Assembly (NCBI RefSeq): GCF_025566965.1
Contig: NZ_JAOQJL010000010.1
Location: 50,497-114,496, forward strand
Length of the DNA: 64,000 nucleotides
Direction: 5' to 3'
Source of the DNA: Blautia_A ammoniilytica
GTDB lineage: Bacteria > Bacillota > Clostridia > Lachnospirales > Lachnospiraceae
Shown: piece after piece, positions 7,713 through 16,135 of the stretch
How the letters are laid out: every line of letters starts with the position of its first letter
How positions within the stretch are numbered: the first letter of the stretch is position 1
Notes under the pieces: generated by a model
Database searches by the model: none
Seen by the model: the letters and a program-made list of their open reading frames with translations, nothing else
Told to the model about the DNA's origin: nothing
Made by a program: the position numbers and the translations under genes

Positions 7713-9197
7713 TTATTTTTTAGTGATTTTTCGGTACTGTTCAAACTTTTCGTCCCATACTTTCGTATCCTGCGGCATATAGTCTGCTATTTCGAATGTG
7801 GCACGAAGGATCCTGGCATTTTCTTTCTCATCTGAGATGCAGCCCAGTGACTTCAGCTGTACCATAGCATTGCCAACTGCAGTGGCCTCAATAGGACCTG
7901 CAACCACCTTCTTACCTGTAGCATTTGCAATAAACTGGCAAAACAAACGATCCCGTACTGCACCGCCAAGGAAATGTACTGTATCCATCCTCTTACCTGT
8001 AATCGCTTCCAGATCATGGATCGCCTGACGATACTGGAAAGCCAGAGACTCGATCACTGTCCTGTAAAATTCTCCCTGTCCCTTAGGCGGCTCCTGTCCT
8101 GTCTTCTCACAGTATTGCCGGATAGCAGTTTCCATATCCACAGGTGCAATAAATAATTCATCGTCCACATCCAGGAAGGCAGTAAAAGGCTTTGCTTTTG
8201 CAGCAGCATCCAGAAGGAATCCGTAATCTGTATCCTTCCCTTTTCTTTCCCAGCTTTTACGAAGCTCCTGAACCAGCCACATCCCCATAATAGTATTGAC
8301 CAGCTTGATCTTCCCATAGGCTGCGCCTTCATTGGAATAATTCTGTTCAAAAACTTCCCTGGTGATCACAGGCTCATCTATGATGGAGCCGATAATGGAC
8401 CATGTGCCTGAATTAATAAAAATATAGTCTTCTGTTTCTGCAGGAACAGCATGTGCTGCGGAAGCAGAGTCATGCTGTGCAGCAGCGATCAGCGGAACAG
8501 GTGCCTGCCCTTCCCGTCCGATCAGCTGAGCAACAACCGGGCTAAGATACCCCTTCACTTCACCGGTCATAAGAACCTTAGGAAATACGGATCTGTCCAT
8601 ACCCAGTTCCTTCAGGATCTTCTCTGACCAGTCCTTCTTCTTCACATCATACATCTGCGTGGTAGCAGCGCTTGTATATTCTATATTCTTCTGCCCTGTA
8701 AGCAGAAATCCCAGTACATCCGGGATCATCAGGAAGGTACGTCCATCCCTTGGGATCCTTGGATTTCTCTTCTTCAGGCCCAGCAGCTGGTAAACCGTGT
8801 TATACCACATATCCTGAACTCCGGTTTCTTCAAACAGAACGCCTTTCCCGAAAATGTGCTCTGCTTCCTCGATCATCCCGGAAGACTGATCATCCCTGTA
8901 ATGGAATGGGTTCCCTACCATCTCATCAGCCCCATCCAGCATAGCAAAGTCCACTCCCCAGGTATCCAGTCCGATGGCATCAATACTCTCCAGTTCCTGA
9001 TTTGCTTTTCTAAGGCCTGTAATAATCTCATGAAAAATATGCAGCACATCTGTATAAAATCTGTCACCTGCGTGAATCCCCTCATTTGGGAATCTGTAAA
9101 TCTCCTTCATATCAAGCTTCCCATCCTGTAAAGTTACCCCGATCAGTCTGCCGCTTGATGCCCCCAGGTCAATAGCGATCACCGTTTTTGCTCCCAT
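7713..9197 (-). CDS. rhaB: Rhamnulokinase
   Basis: 494 residues, FGGY-family length. The N-terminal phosphate-binding motif IAIDLGASSGRLIG and the substrate-side stretch IGLDTWGVDFAMLD are characteristic of RhaB, which phosphorylates L-rhamnulose (or a related ketose) in the cytoplasm. The C-terminal ATP-binding part contains HFLGGAVRDRLFCQFIANAT. No rhaA, rhaD or transporter lies next to it, so the pathway must be completed elsewhere. A GGGAGG site lies 11 bases before the ATG. The promoter carries a LacI-type operator. Confidence 0.9.
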   Translation of the reverse strand: MGAKTVIAIDLGASSGRLIGVTLQDGKLDMKEIYRFPNEGIHAGDRFYTDVLHIFHEIITGLRKANQELESIDAIGLDTWGVDFAMLDGADEMVGNPFHYRDDQSSGMIEEAEHIFGKGVLFEETGVQDMWYNTVYQLLGLKKRNPRIPRDGRTFLMIPDVLGFLLTGQKNIEYTSAATTQMYDVKKKDWSEKILKELGMDRSVFPKVLMTGEVKGYLSPVVAQLIGREGQAPVPLIAAAQHDSASAAHAVPAETEDYIFINSGTWSIIGSIIDEPVITREVFEQNYSNEGAAYGKIKLVNTIMGMWLVQELRKSWERKGKDTDYGFLLDAAAKAKPFTAFLDVDDELFIAPVDMETAIRQYCEKTGQEPPKGQGEFYRTVIESLAFQYRQAIHDLEAITGKRMDTVHFLGGAVRDRLFCQFIANATGKKVVAGPIEATAVGNAMVQLKSLGCISDEKENARILRATFEIADYMPQDTKVWDEKFEQYRKITKK

Positions 9198-9253
9198 GTC
9201 AAATTTTACCTCCCAAGCCCCAATTTATTGTGAATAATCACTAATTTTCTATT

Positions 9254-9291
9254 ATTCTATCATACTTTAGCTGTGCATTCAATCGATTGAC
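9254..9291 (-). promoter_or_regulatory. rhaB promoter with LacI/GalR-type operator on the -35 box
   Basis: On the minus strand, TTGAAT (9277-9282) and TAGAAT (9254-9259) are 17 bases apart. The palindrome CAATCGATTG (9280-9289) overlaps the -35 box and matches the AANCGNTT core of LacI-family operators. It lies in the divergent region between rhaB and the sugar-binding protein gene. Confidence 0.6.
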
Positions 9292-9427
9292 TATTTTTTA
9301 AAAATTAAAAAACTGTGAAATCTATAGACGTAAATTTGAAAAAGTGTATAATAAAAAAGAAATTTCGGTTACTGTGGATTTTTAGTCCATCATCAATGAT
9401 ATTTACCACCAAAAGGAGACGAAACCA

Positions 9428-10519
9428 ATGAAAAAAATGGCATCTGCTTCTATTGCCATCCTGTCTGTTTCCGCCTTGTTCCTGGCACTGGGCACTCATT
9501 CCCTGCAGCCCGTTACTGGCCCTATCAAAGTCAAAGCACAGGACAAAGCCTTAGATTCGGACAGCGAAGAACAGGCTCCACTACTCTCTCAGATCGATAC
9601 CTCTTCAAAGATTCAACCTGGTGCGAAGATTGCTGTAGTAAGTAAATCCAAAAAAGGCCAGTTCTGGAGCCTTGTACAAAAAGGCATGGAACAGGCTGTA
9701 TCTGACGTAAATGAAGCATATAATTTTGAAAAAGACGATAAGATCACGATGACCTTTGAAGGTTCCTCTGATGAGACAGATGTGGAGAGCCAGGTAAATA
9801 CCCTGGATGCTGTTATTGCTGAGAATCCGGACGTGGTATGTGTATCTGCCGGAGACAGCGAATCCTGCCAGGCCCAGTTGGAATCCGCCAGAGAGAACGG
9901 GATCCCGGTTGTGACCTTTGACTCTGATGTATCCAGCGAGGACCTTGTTTCTGCCTACTGTGGCACTGACAATCAGAAGCTGGGGGATATCGCAGCAAAG
10001 CGTATGGCCCATTACCTGAGCAATCATGGAACAGTAGCAGTTTTTTCTCCACAGGAGAAGACCTTAAGCAGTAAATCCAGAGTAGAAGCTTTCCAGGAGA
10101 GTATTGCTGATTATCCTGGTATTGAAGTGGTACAGGTGATCTATTCTGACCAGGTAGATGATATGGAGGCAGCCATTAAGGGCGTACTGGAGATTTATCC
10201 TAAGCTGGACGGTATTTTCTGTACGAACGGTGATATTTCTGATCTATGCCTGTCTCTCGTGCAGGACGCAGGCCGTGATTCCATCATTTTTATTGGCACA
10301 GATGCCACATCAGCCCAACAGGATGCTATCCGTGATGGTGCTGAGGTGGGCACCCTTTCCCAAAAGCCTTATGAGATTGGATATCAGACCATCCTTGCAG
10401 CACTCCAGACTACCACTGAAGATTCATTTTCCAGCAAACAGACCACTCTTTTTGATCCAGCCTGGATTGATACCACCGCTTTGGATGATCCCTATTACGC
10501 TGACTACATCTATGAGTAG
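9428..10519 (+). CDS. Secreted periplasmic-binding-protein-like sugar-binding protein (orphan)
   Basis: 363 residues. A signal peptide (about 1-37) is followed by a two-lobe Peripl_BP_4 fold (residues about 65-345), as in RbsB-type sugar-binding proteins: IAVVSKSKKGQFWSLVQKGM at the first strand, then PDVVCVSAGD, GIPVVTFDSDV and DGIFCTNGDISD. The signal sequence has no lipobox cysteine, which is unusual for a Gram-positive transport receptor. No permease or ATPase is nearby. It may be a secreted sensor or serve a distant ABC transporter. AAGGAG precedes the start, and a TATAAT box lies at 9347-9352. It is divergent from rhaB, so the ligand may be related to rhamnose; that is inference. Confidence 0.8.
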   Translation: MKKMASASIAILSVSALFLALGTHSLQPVTGPIKVKAQDKALDSDSEEQAPLLSQIDTSSKIQPGAKIAVVSKSKKGQFWSLVQKGMEQAVSDVNEAYNFEKDDKITMTFEGSSDETDVESQVNTLDAVIAENPDVVCVSAGDSESCQAQLESARENGIPVVTFDSDVSSEDLVSAYCGTDNQKLGDIAAKRMAHYLSNHGTVAVFSPQEKTLSSKSRVEAFQESIADYPGIEVVQVIYSDQVDDMEAAIKGVLEIYPKLDGIFCTNGDISDLCLSLVQDAGRDSIIFIGTDATSAQQDAIRDGAEVGTLSQKPYEIGYQTILAALQTTTEDSFSSKQTTLFDPAWIDTTALDDPYYADYIYE

Positions 10520-10581
10520 ATCACCAAGGATAGCTGGCTTCTGCAAAGTATATAAGAATTTTGCCCTGTTATAGTGATTTT

Positions 10582-11256
10582 TTAGAGGGAGAAGCTCTTA
10601 AAGGCTTCTCCCTTTGGTTTTACCTTAAAATGCATTTTCTTTCTGCTTCCAGGATATAAGAAAGTAAGACTGCAGGCGCAAAGCCCAAGTGCTGTATCTG
10701 TAGTTCCACCATACTTCCGATCCCCTGTAAGCGGCATTCCTGCATGTGCCATTTGCACCCGGATCTGATGATGTCTTCCTGTATCCAGTTTGATTTTTAT
10801 GAGAAAGCGTTCTGTTTCTTCCTGGATCACCTGATATGAAAGCCTGGCCTTTTTTGCTCCTGGTGTGCCTTCGGCTACAACTGCTGACATATTGGTACGT
10901 CCGTCTTTTTTCAGATAATCTTCCAGTATCCCCTCTTCTTTTTCCGGCTTTTCTTTTGTCACTGCCAGATATATTTTTTCCATCTGTCCGCCTGAAATCT
11001 GCCTGCTCAGTTCTTTTGCAGCAAAGGGTGTATGTGCAAATACAAGAATCCCTTCTACTGGCTGATCCAGCCTGTGTACAATCCCCAGATAAGGCATTTT
11101 GCCAGGTTCTTTCTTATACAGATAATTTTTCAATGCACTTTCCATGTCTGCTGATCCGATCCGTGCATTCTGCACTGCCAGTCCTGCCGGTTTATGGCAT
11201 ACAATAATATTTTTATCTTCATAGAGAATATAGTCTTCAATCTTTCCGCTCCACAT
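10582..11256 (-). CDS. RluA-family pseudouridine synthase
   Basis: 224 residues, one catalytic domain without an S4 domain. The catalytic-aspartate motif reads HRLDQPVEGILVF (usual form HRLDxxTSG), and RHHQIRVQMAHAGMPLTGD is the conserved late motif. The enzyme isomerises uridine in rRNA or tRNA; the target cannot be told from sequence. The last codons are encoded within the terminator hairpin of the convergent gene. Confidence 0.85.
   Translation of the reverse strand: MWSGKIEDYILYEDKNIIVCHKPAGLAVQNARIGSADMESALKNYLYKKEPGKMPYLGIVHRLDQPVEGILVFAHTPFAAKELSRQISGGQMEKIYLAVTKEKPEKEEGILEDYLKKDGRTNMSAVVAEGTPGAKKARLSYQVIQEETERFLIKIKLDTGRHHQIRVQMAHAGMPLTGDRKYGGTTDTALGLCACSLTFLYPGSRKKMHFKVKPKGEAFKSFSL
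10587..10621 (+). terminator. Terminator for the sugar-binding protein gene
   Basis: Perfect 9-bp stem GGGAGAAGC / GCTTCTCCC with an eight-base loop, followed by TTTGGTTTT. It overlaps the 3' end of the convergent pseudouridine synthase gene. Confidence 0.65.
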
Positions 11257-11347
11257 GATCGTTCTCCTTAAGTATTTCGCATATGAATAAATATGATGTT
11301 TTATTATATCCTTACTTCTTCTTCCTTACAACACCAAAACACAAAAC

Positions 11348-11391
11348 GAGACGGTCACCATTTTCCTATAATATAAAATGATGACCGTCTC
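11348..11391. other. Long perfect-arm hairpin
   Basis: GAGACGGTCA and TGACCGTCTC form perfect 10-bp arms. An inner CATTTT / AAAATG pair lengthens the stem around a ten-base loop. It lies about 90 bases upstream of the pseudouridine synthase gene. It could be a terminator (A-rich on one side, AAAAATC on the other) or the footprint of a small mobile element. Confidence 0.6.
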
Positions 11392-11691
11392 AAAAATCTT
11401 CGTTATTCAATTTTTCTTCCTCTTTAGATCATTTACAATGTAACTTCTATGGTATATCTCTTAGGATATCTATTGTTTATTGATATGTTCTGTTACGATT
11501 GTCTGGATTGAAAGGTTCTCTATTCAGTTTTATTCTTTACGTGTTCTTCTTTGATTTCCTGCTCATAAACGATATGATCTTTATCATTCGGTTTATTTAG
11601 AAAGTTTTATAGATTTGGGATTATAACTTCACGGATTATAATCTGTTGATCGTATGTAATCATACTTCTGATGCAAAGCTTCAATTCATAT

Positions 11692-11860
11692 CTAAAATTT
11701 ATAAAATATGAGTTTTAAAATATTCTGTTTATACCTTAAAATTATAAAATACAAAACTCAAAATATCTTGTTCATATCTTAAAAAAATAAAATATAAAAT
11801 TCAAAATACTCTGTTCATATTTTAAAATCATAAATATGGATTTCAAAATATCCTGTCTAT
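11692..11860. repeat. Four tandem 43-bp AT-rich repeats
   Basis: Units at 11692-11734, 11735-11777, 11778-11820 and 11821-11860 (last one 40 bp) share the pattern CTTAAAAttATAAAATA, then a variable centre, then TCAAAATA and TCTGTTCATAT. Differences between units are scattered, so the array is not recent. There is no reading frame through it. Confidence 0.85.
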
Positions 11861-12416
11861 CTGTCAGCAACTTCCTATGCTATGAAGTGCTCTCCTTATA
11901 TGGACTGCTGATAGTGGTTATACTTTCATGGATGTTGTTTCTTTACACAACTCCCTGATCTTTGTATCAGTTCTGTGATGGATATTCAATATAAGAAATC
12001 GTTTCTATAATAACCTGTGATACATATTAATTCGGGATATGTTCTTCTCCGATTCTCTTTATTACTTACTGCGTATCAGGTCTTTCTTGCAGGAAATACG
12101 ATCCCCATCACTCTTATATTGATCTGAATACTTACGTTCCCACTGGACTCACCCTGCCTTTCCAAGATTACTTTTTCATCCTTTTCATGTAACATCTATA
12201 TACTATGAATTGAATGAATGTCTTTGTTTCAGATAACCTTCTCTGTTATCTTTTGTTTTCTCGTCTTCTTTTTGATGAGTTTATATTACCACCGCGGCTT
12301 TTATTTGTCAATACTTTTCTGCATTTTCTTTCATGTTTTTCATTTTCTTTCTCATTTCAGTGTTCTTTTTTGTTTATTTATTTGTATTTTTTATATTGTT
12401 CAGACAATTCATTTTT

Positions 12417-13001
12417 TTACTTTGTATTCATTAAAAAGAATATGATCACAATGTGCATCACCAATGTTAGCGGAACTCCTACTGTAAAGTAATCTTTTCG
12501 GGTTTTATGCCGAAAAAGATACATTGCCAGCCAAGCACCTATTGAACCTCCTACAAATGAAAGTCCCAGCAATGTGACGATCCTTATTCTGGATCTGTGC
12601 TCAATTGCCGCTATTTTATCCATCGCAAAAGCAGCAAAAGTAACAATATTTATCACGATCAGATAAAAGGACAGTATTTTATTTCTTTTAAAGAAATCCC
12701 AAAATGAGAACGTAATATGATCTGCCAGATTTCCTTTTACGATCAGCAGCAAAATGATTTGTATAACAAATATGCATGCTACAAAGATTCTGGACATCAT
12801 ATTTTCTTTATGGGATTTTCTATCAAAAATAAGAATGGCCGCTATAATGCCTGCCGACCCTCCTAATAGCGATACAATGGTTAGTAAGGCGTCGATCTGG
12901 CCTGTGGCAGTATGGTCATAAAGCAACTTATTAATAAGAAAAACCATCAAACCAACCACATTAATTACAACAAGATAATATTCAAATGCTCCCAATTTCA
13001 T
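12417..13001 (-). CDS. Membrane protein with two DUF1294 domains
   Basis: 194 residues and about six membrane segments. The C-terminal half (about 108-190) is a good DUF1294 domain: FYLIVINIVTFAAFAMDKIA, then LLGLSFVGGSIGAWLAM and FRHKTRKDYF. The N-terminal half (about 5-75) repeats the plan in weaker form: YLVVINVVGLMVFLINKLL, then IVSLLGGSAGIIAA and FDRKSHKENM. Single-domain proteins of about 80-100 residues are the common form, so this is an internal duplication with one degenerate copy. The function is unknown. It lies downstream of a 1.1 kb gene-free gap. Confidence 0.8.
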   Translation of the reverse strand: MKLGAFEYYLVVINVVGLMVFLINKLLYDHTATGQIDALLTIVSLLGGSAGIIAAILIFDRKSHKENMMSRIFVACIFVIQIILLLIVKGNLADHITFSFWDFFKRNKILSFYLIVINIVTFAAFAMDKIAAIEHRSRIRIVTLLGLSFVGGSIGAWLAMYLFRHKTRKDYFTVGVPLTLVMHIVIIFFLMNTK

Positions 13002-13029
13002 TTCATTCTCCCCGTCATTAGCTAATAGT

Positions 13030-13067
13030 AAAAAGACTGCCAGAATTCCTGATGCAGAACCTGGCAG
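13030..13067 (-). terminator. Terminator of the aconitase-family gene
   Basis: On the minus strand CTGCCAG and CTGGCAG form a 7-bp stem followed by TCTTTTTAC, 27 bases after the stop codon. Confidence 0.7.
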
Positions 13068-13093
13068 CCATTCTTATCCGGGATTTCTCCCTT

Positions 13094-15352
13094 TTATTTA
13101 CGATTGTAATTGATCAGGCACCCCTTCAGGATGATCTCACGTTCATCATCCGTCAATTCTCCTAAAGTCACTTCAAATTTCTGAAGACCGCTCTCTTTTA
13201 CAACATATCCGGTGATCACATCTGCCTTTTCGGCAACTGCTTTCTGGATACCGGGGAAGAACAGATAATCTCCATTTGCAAATGGCAACTCGCCTTCTTT
13301 GATCAGGAAAGGAAGCATTCCCCAGTTGATCAAATTGGAGCGGTAACGCTTGGTAGCATACTCATTGGCAATGTTTGCCCATCCCCCCAGTACCTTCTGA
13401 CAGGATGCAGCCTGCTCACGGGCAGATCCATCTCCCGGCTTCACAGCAAAGATCGTGCTTCCAACGCCCAGGTTGCCCTTTCCGGCATCTGGAAATTCTT
13501 TCTGGATGGTTTCCATCACAGGCTTTAACTCAGGAAGTGCTGTGAGAGGACATTCTCCTGCCTGGATCGCTTTCTGTGCCTTCTGTACCTCTTTGGCACG
13601 GCCTACATACGCAGGATCCTTACGGGAAAGCGTAAACTCAGCAAGCCCAAGCGGATTGGATCTGTAGGAAGACGTCTCGCCAGAAGGAATCAACTCATCC
13701 GTTGTTGTAACAGGATCATGGATCTCAGAAACAACCTTCAGTACAAGATTCTCTGCAAGAGGTGCCATTTCCGGCCAGTCTTTAATATTCGGTCCAAACT
13801 GAATCTCTACAGACGGATCCGCAACACCCTTGCTGTCGAATACACGGTTCTCATAAATTGTCTTATCAAAGAAATATTTCTGGCCTGTATATCCACCGGT
13901 ATATTCCTCTGCAGATGTAAGGAAGCCTTTATTTGCTGCCGTAGCCGCAATAGATCTGGCATCCATAAGAGCAACAGAAGAAATCTGGCCATTCTGGATC
14001 TTAGATCCTTCACGGTTCGGGAAATTCCTGGTAGTGTGACGGATACTGAATGCATTATTTGCAGGTGTGTCACCAGCGCCAAAGCAAGGTCCGCAGAATG
14101 CAGTCTTAACAACAGCGCCTGTTTCCAGAAGGCTTGCCAGCACTCCATTTTTGGCAAGTTCCATATAGATTGGCGTACTTGCCGGATAAACACTTAAAGT
14201 AAAGGCATCACAACCAATACTGCTGCCCTTCAGGATATCTGCTGCTGCACAGATATTTTCAAATCCACCGCCTGCACATCCAGCAATGATCCCCTGATCT
14301 ACGTAAAGCCTTCCATCCTTTACTTTATCTCTTAAAGTATACGGAATCTTACCATCAAGGCTTACCAGGGCTTTTTTCTCCACATCTGCCAAAATATCAT
14401 CCAGATTGGCATTCAATTCATCAATGGTATATGTATTACTCGGATGGAACGGCATAGCGATCATAGGCTTGATCTCTGAAAGATCGATCTCCACACATCC
14501 GTCATAGTATGCCACTGCACCTGGCTTCAGTTCTTTATAATCAGACTCTCTGCCATGGATCTCATAAAACTCATGGATCTTCTCATCTGTCTGCCAGATA
14601 GAAGAAAGACAGGTAGTCTCGGTGGTCATAACATCTACGCCAATACGGAAGTCTGCACTTAAATTCTGGACGCCAGGTCCTACAAACTCCATAACCTTAT
14701 TCTTAACATAACCATTGGCAAATACTTTACCAATGATAGCAAGCGCCACATCCTGGGGACCTACTCCCGGACGGGGAGTTCCTTTCAGATAAATAGCAAC
14801 CACACCTGGCATATTGATATCATATGTCTGGGAAAGCAGCTGTTTTACAAGCTCAGGTCCGCCCTCTCCCATAGCCATGGTTCCAAGTGCTCCATAACGG
14901 GTATGACTGTCAGATCCAAGGATCATCTTACCGCAGGCTGCAAGCATCTCTCTTGCAAACTGATGGATAACCGCCTGATGGGGCGGTACATATACACCAC
15001 CGTATTTCTTGGCACAGGTAAGTCCAAACATATGGTCATCTTCGTTAATGGTGCCTCCTACTGCACAAAGGGAATTATGACAGTTGGTCAGCACATAAGG
15101 AACCGGAAATCTTTCAAGTCCTGATGCACGTGCAGTCTGGATGATCCCCACAAAAGTAATATCATGGGAAGTAAGTTTGTCAAATTTGATCTGAAGCTTC
15201 TCCATATTACCGGAGGTATTGTGTGCTTCCAGAATTGAGTAAGCAATGGTATTTTTTGCAGCTTCTTCTTTGGAAACCGGAAAATCTGCCTGTCCTGCCG
15301 GAATGATGTCATGTCCATTCTGCAGATATACACCTGTATCGTATAATTTCAT
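13094..15352 (-). CDS. Aconitase-family hydratase (YbhJ-like)
   Basis: 752 residues, the size of the YbhJ-type branch of the aconitase superfamily. The aconitase signature appears as GSDSHTRYGALGTMAMGEGG near residue 145. Candidate Fe-S ligands are in IIAGCAGGGFEN and in TAFCGPCFGAGD. The C-terminal swivel domain contains RSNLINWGMLPFLI. It should catalyse a hydration/dehydration of a carboxylic acid, but citrate as substrate is not certain because this branch is poorly characterised. It is divergent from an Lrp-type regulator. Two inverted repeats lie in its 5' region. Confidence 0.85.
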   Translation of the reverse strand: MKLYDTGVYLQNGHDIIPAGQADFPVSKEEAAKNTIAYSILEAHNTSGNMEKLQIKFDKLTSHDITFVGIIQTARASGLERFPVPYVLTNCHNSLCAVGGTINEDDHMFGLTCAKKYGGVYVPPHQAVIHQFAREMLAACGKMILGSDSHTRYGALGTMAMGEGGPELVKQLLSQTYDINMPGVVAIYLKGTPRPGVGPQDVALAIIGKVFANGYVKNKVMEFVGPGVQNLSADFRIGVDVMTTETTCLSSIWQTDEKIHEFYEIHGRESDYKELKPGAVAYYDGCVEIDLSEIKPMIAMPFHPSNTYTIDELNANLDDILADVEKKALVSLDGKIPYTLRDKVKDGRLYVDQGIIAGCAGGGFENICAAADILKGSSIGCDAFTLSVYPASTPIYMELAKNGVLASLLETGAVVKTAFCGPCFGAGDTPANNAFSIRHTTRNFPNREGSKIQNGQISSVALMDARSIAATAANKGFLTSAEEYTGGYTGQKYFFDKTIYENRVFDSKGVADPSVEIQFGPNIKDWPEMAPLAENLVLKVVSEIHDPVTTTDELIPSGETSSYRSNPLGLAEFTLSRKDPAYVGRAKEVQKAQKAIQAGECPLTALPELKPVMETIQKEFPDAGKGNLGVGSTIFAVKPGDGSAREQAASCQKVLGGWANIANEYATKRYRSNLINWGMLPFLIKEGELPFANGDYLFFPGIQKAVAEKADVITGYVVKESGLQKFEVTLGELTDDEREIILKGCLINYNRK

Positions 15353-15382
15353 AATCCCTTTCTCCTCATTTCAGTTTTTTAA

Positions 15383-15418
15383 ACTAGTACATCGAATATT
15401 AAGTTTCGATGTACTAGT
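15383..15418. promoter_or_regulatory. 36-bp palindrome upstream of the hydratase gene
   Basis: ACTAGTACATCGAA and TTCGATGTACTAGT are perfect 14-bp arms around eight bases. It begins 31 bases before the hydratase start. There is no T-run after it. A second, imperfect inverted repeat (GTGAAaCAG / CTGTTCAC) lies at 15422-15444. It is probably an operator or a 5'-UTR hairpin. Confidence 0.7.
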
Positions 15419-15558
15419 ATAGTGAAACAGTCAATGCTGTTCACCTGATTAAAGCCTATTATAAAATAAAATTTCCCTGACTGCAAGACTTAGGTTAGCA
15501 GAGTAAGATGTTACCAAGGCAATGCTGTAAAATAATCATTAACCAATTTATTTTTATG

Positions 15559-15587
15559 TTGAAACCACTGAAAAAGAGTGATACCCT
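15559..15587 (+). promoter_or_regulatory. Promoter of the lrp-aminotransferase operon
   Basis: TTGAAA (15559-15564) and TACCCT (15582-15587) are 17 bases apart, 54 bases before the ATG. The -10 box is imperfect. Confidence 0.45.
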
Positions 15588-15640
15588 AATGATTAACGCA
15601 AGAATAACCTTATTTGGCGATTTTAGCAGGAGGAACAAAA

Positions 15641-16135
15641 ATGGAGAACCATACCAGAGAACAGCTTCTTAAATTATTAGAAAATAACAGCCGGCTGACC
15701 AATGCAGAACTGGCAATCATGCTTGACGTCACACAGGAGCAGATCCATGATGAGATCGCATCCCTTGAAAAAGAGCATATTATCTGTGGTTATCATACAC
15801 TGATCAACTGGGATAAAGTAAATGACAACGATGTTACAGCTCTTGTAGAGCTTCATGTCACCCCGCAGGGAGGCAATGGCTATCAGCAGCTGGCAGACCG
15901 GATCAAACAGTATCCGCAGGTACTTTCTCTTTATCTGATGTCCGGAGCCTACGATTTCCTTGTTATGATAAAAGGAAAAACCCTGAAGGAGATTTCCCTG
16001 TTTGTTTCCGGTAAGCTTGCCTCTATTGATGAGGTACAAAGCACAGCCACCCATTTCGCCCTTACCAAATATAAAGAACTGGGCGTTGACTTTAACAGTA
16101 AAAAATCTGATGAAAGAATGATAATGACACCATGA
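15641..16135 (+). CDS. Lrp/AsnC-family transcriptional regulator
   Basis: 164 residues from the chosen start. An N-terminal winged helix-turn-helix (about 1-60, NSRLTNAELAIMLDVTQEQI) is followed by the ligand-binding RAM domain (about 70-145). An in-frame start nine codons upstream exists, but the ATG at 15641 follows a good AGGAGG. The stop overlaps the next start by four bases (ATGA), so it is coupled to an aminotransferase. Local regulation by an amino acid is likely by family. Confidence 0.88.
   Translation: MENHTREQLLKLLENNSRLTNAELAIMLDVTQEQIHDEIASLEKEHIICGYHTLINWDKVNDNDVTALVELHVTPQGGNGYQQLADRIKQYPQVLSLYLMSGAYDFLVMIKGKTLKEISLFVSGKLASIDEVQSTATHFALTKYKELGVDFNSKKSDERMIMTP

Larger units (their letters stand above)
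11257..12416. other. AT-rich gap without a credible gene
   Basis: About 1.16 kb with no convincing coding region. The plus-strand reading frame at 12214-12492 is a Phe/Leu/Ser-rich artefact without a binding site. The gap holds a long hairpin at 11348-11391 and four 43-bp tandem repeats at 11692-11860. The rest is AT-rich with no match I recognise. Confidence 0.7.

Noticed and set aside
10582..11256. Inactive pseudouridine synthase because the motif reads HRLDQPVEG
   Set aside because: The catalytic Asp is kept; variation after it is common in this branch, so loss of activity is not supported.
11692..11860. CRISPR array or iteron-type replication origin
   Set aside because: There are no unique spacers between units and no cas or rep gene nearby; units are degenerate and directly joined.
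12214..12492. 92-codon plus-strand reading frame rich in Phe, Leu and Ser
   Set aside because: Composition reflects T-rich DNA, there is no ribosome binding site, and it runs into the antisense end of the DUF1294 gene.
15614..15640. Earlier start of the Lrp-type regulator
   Set aside because: The nine extra codons include the AGGAGG site itself; the ATG at 15641 is better placed.
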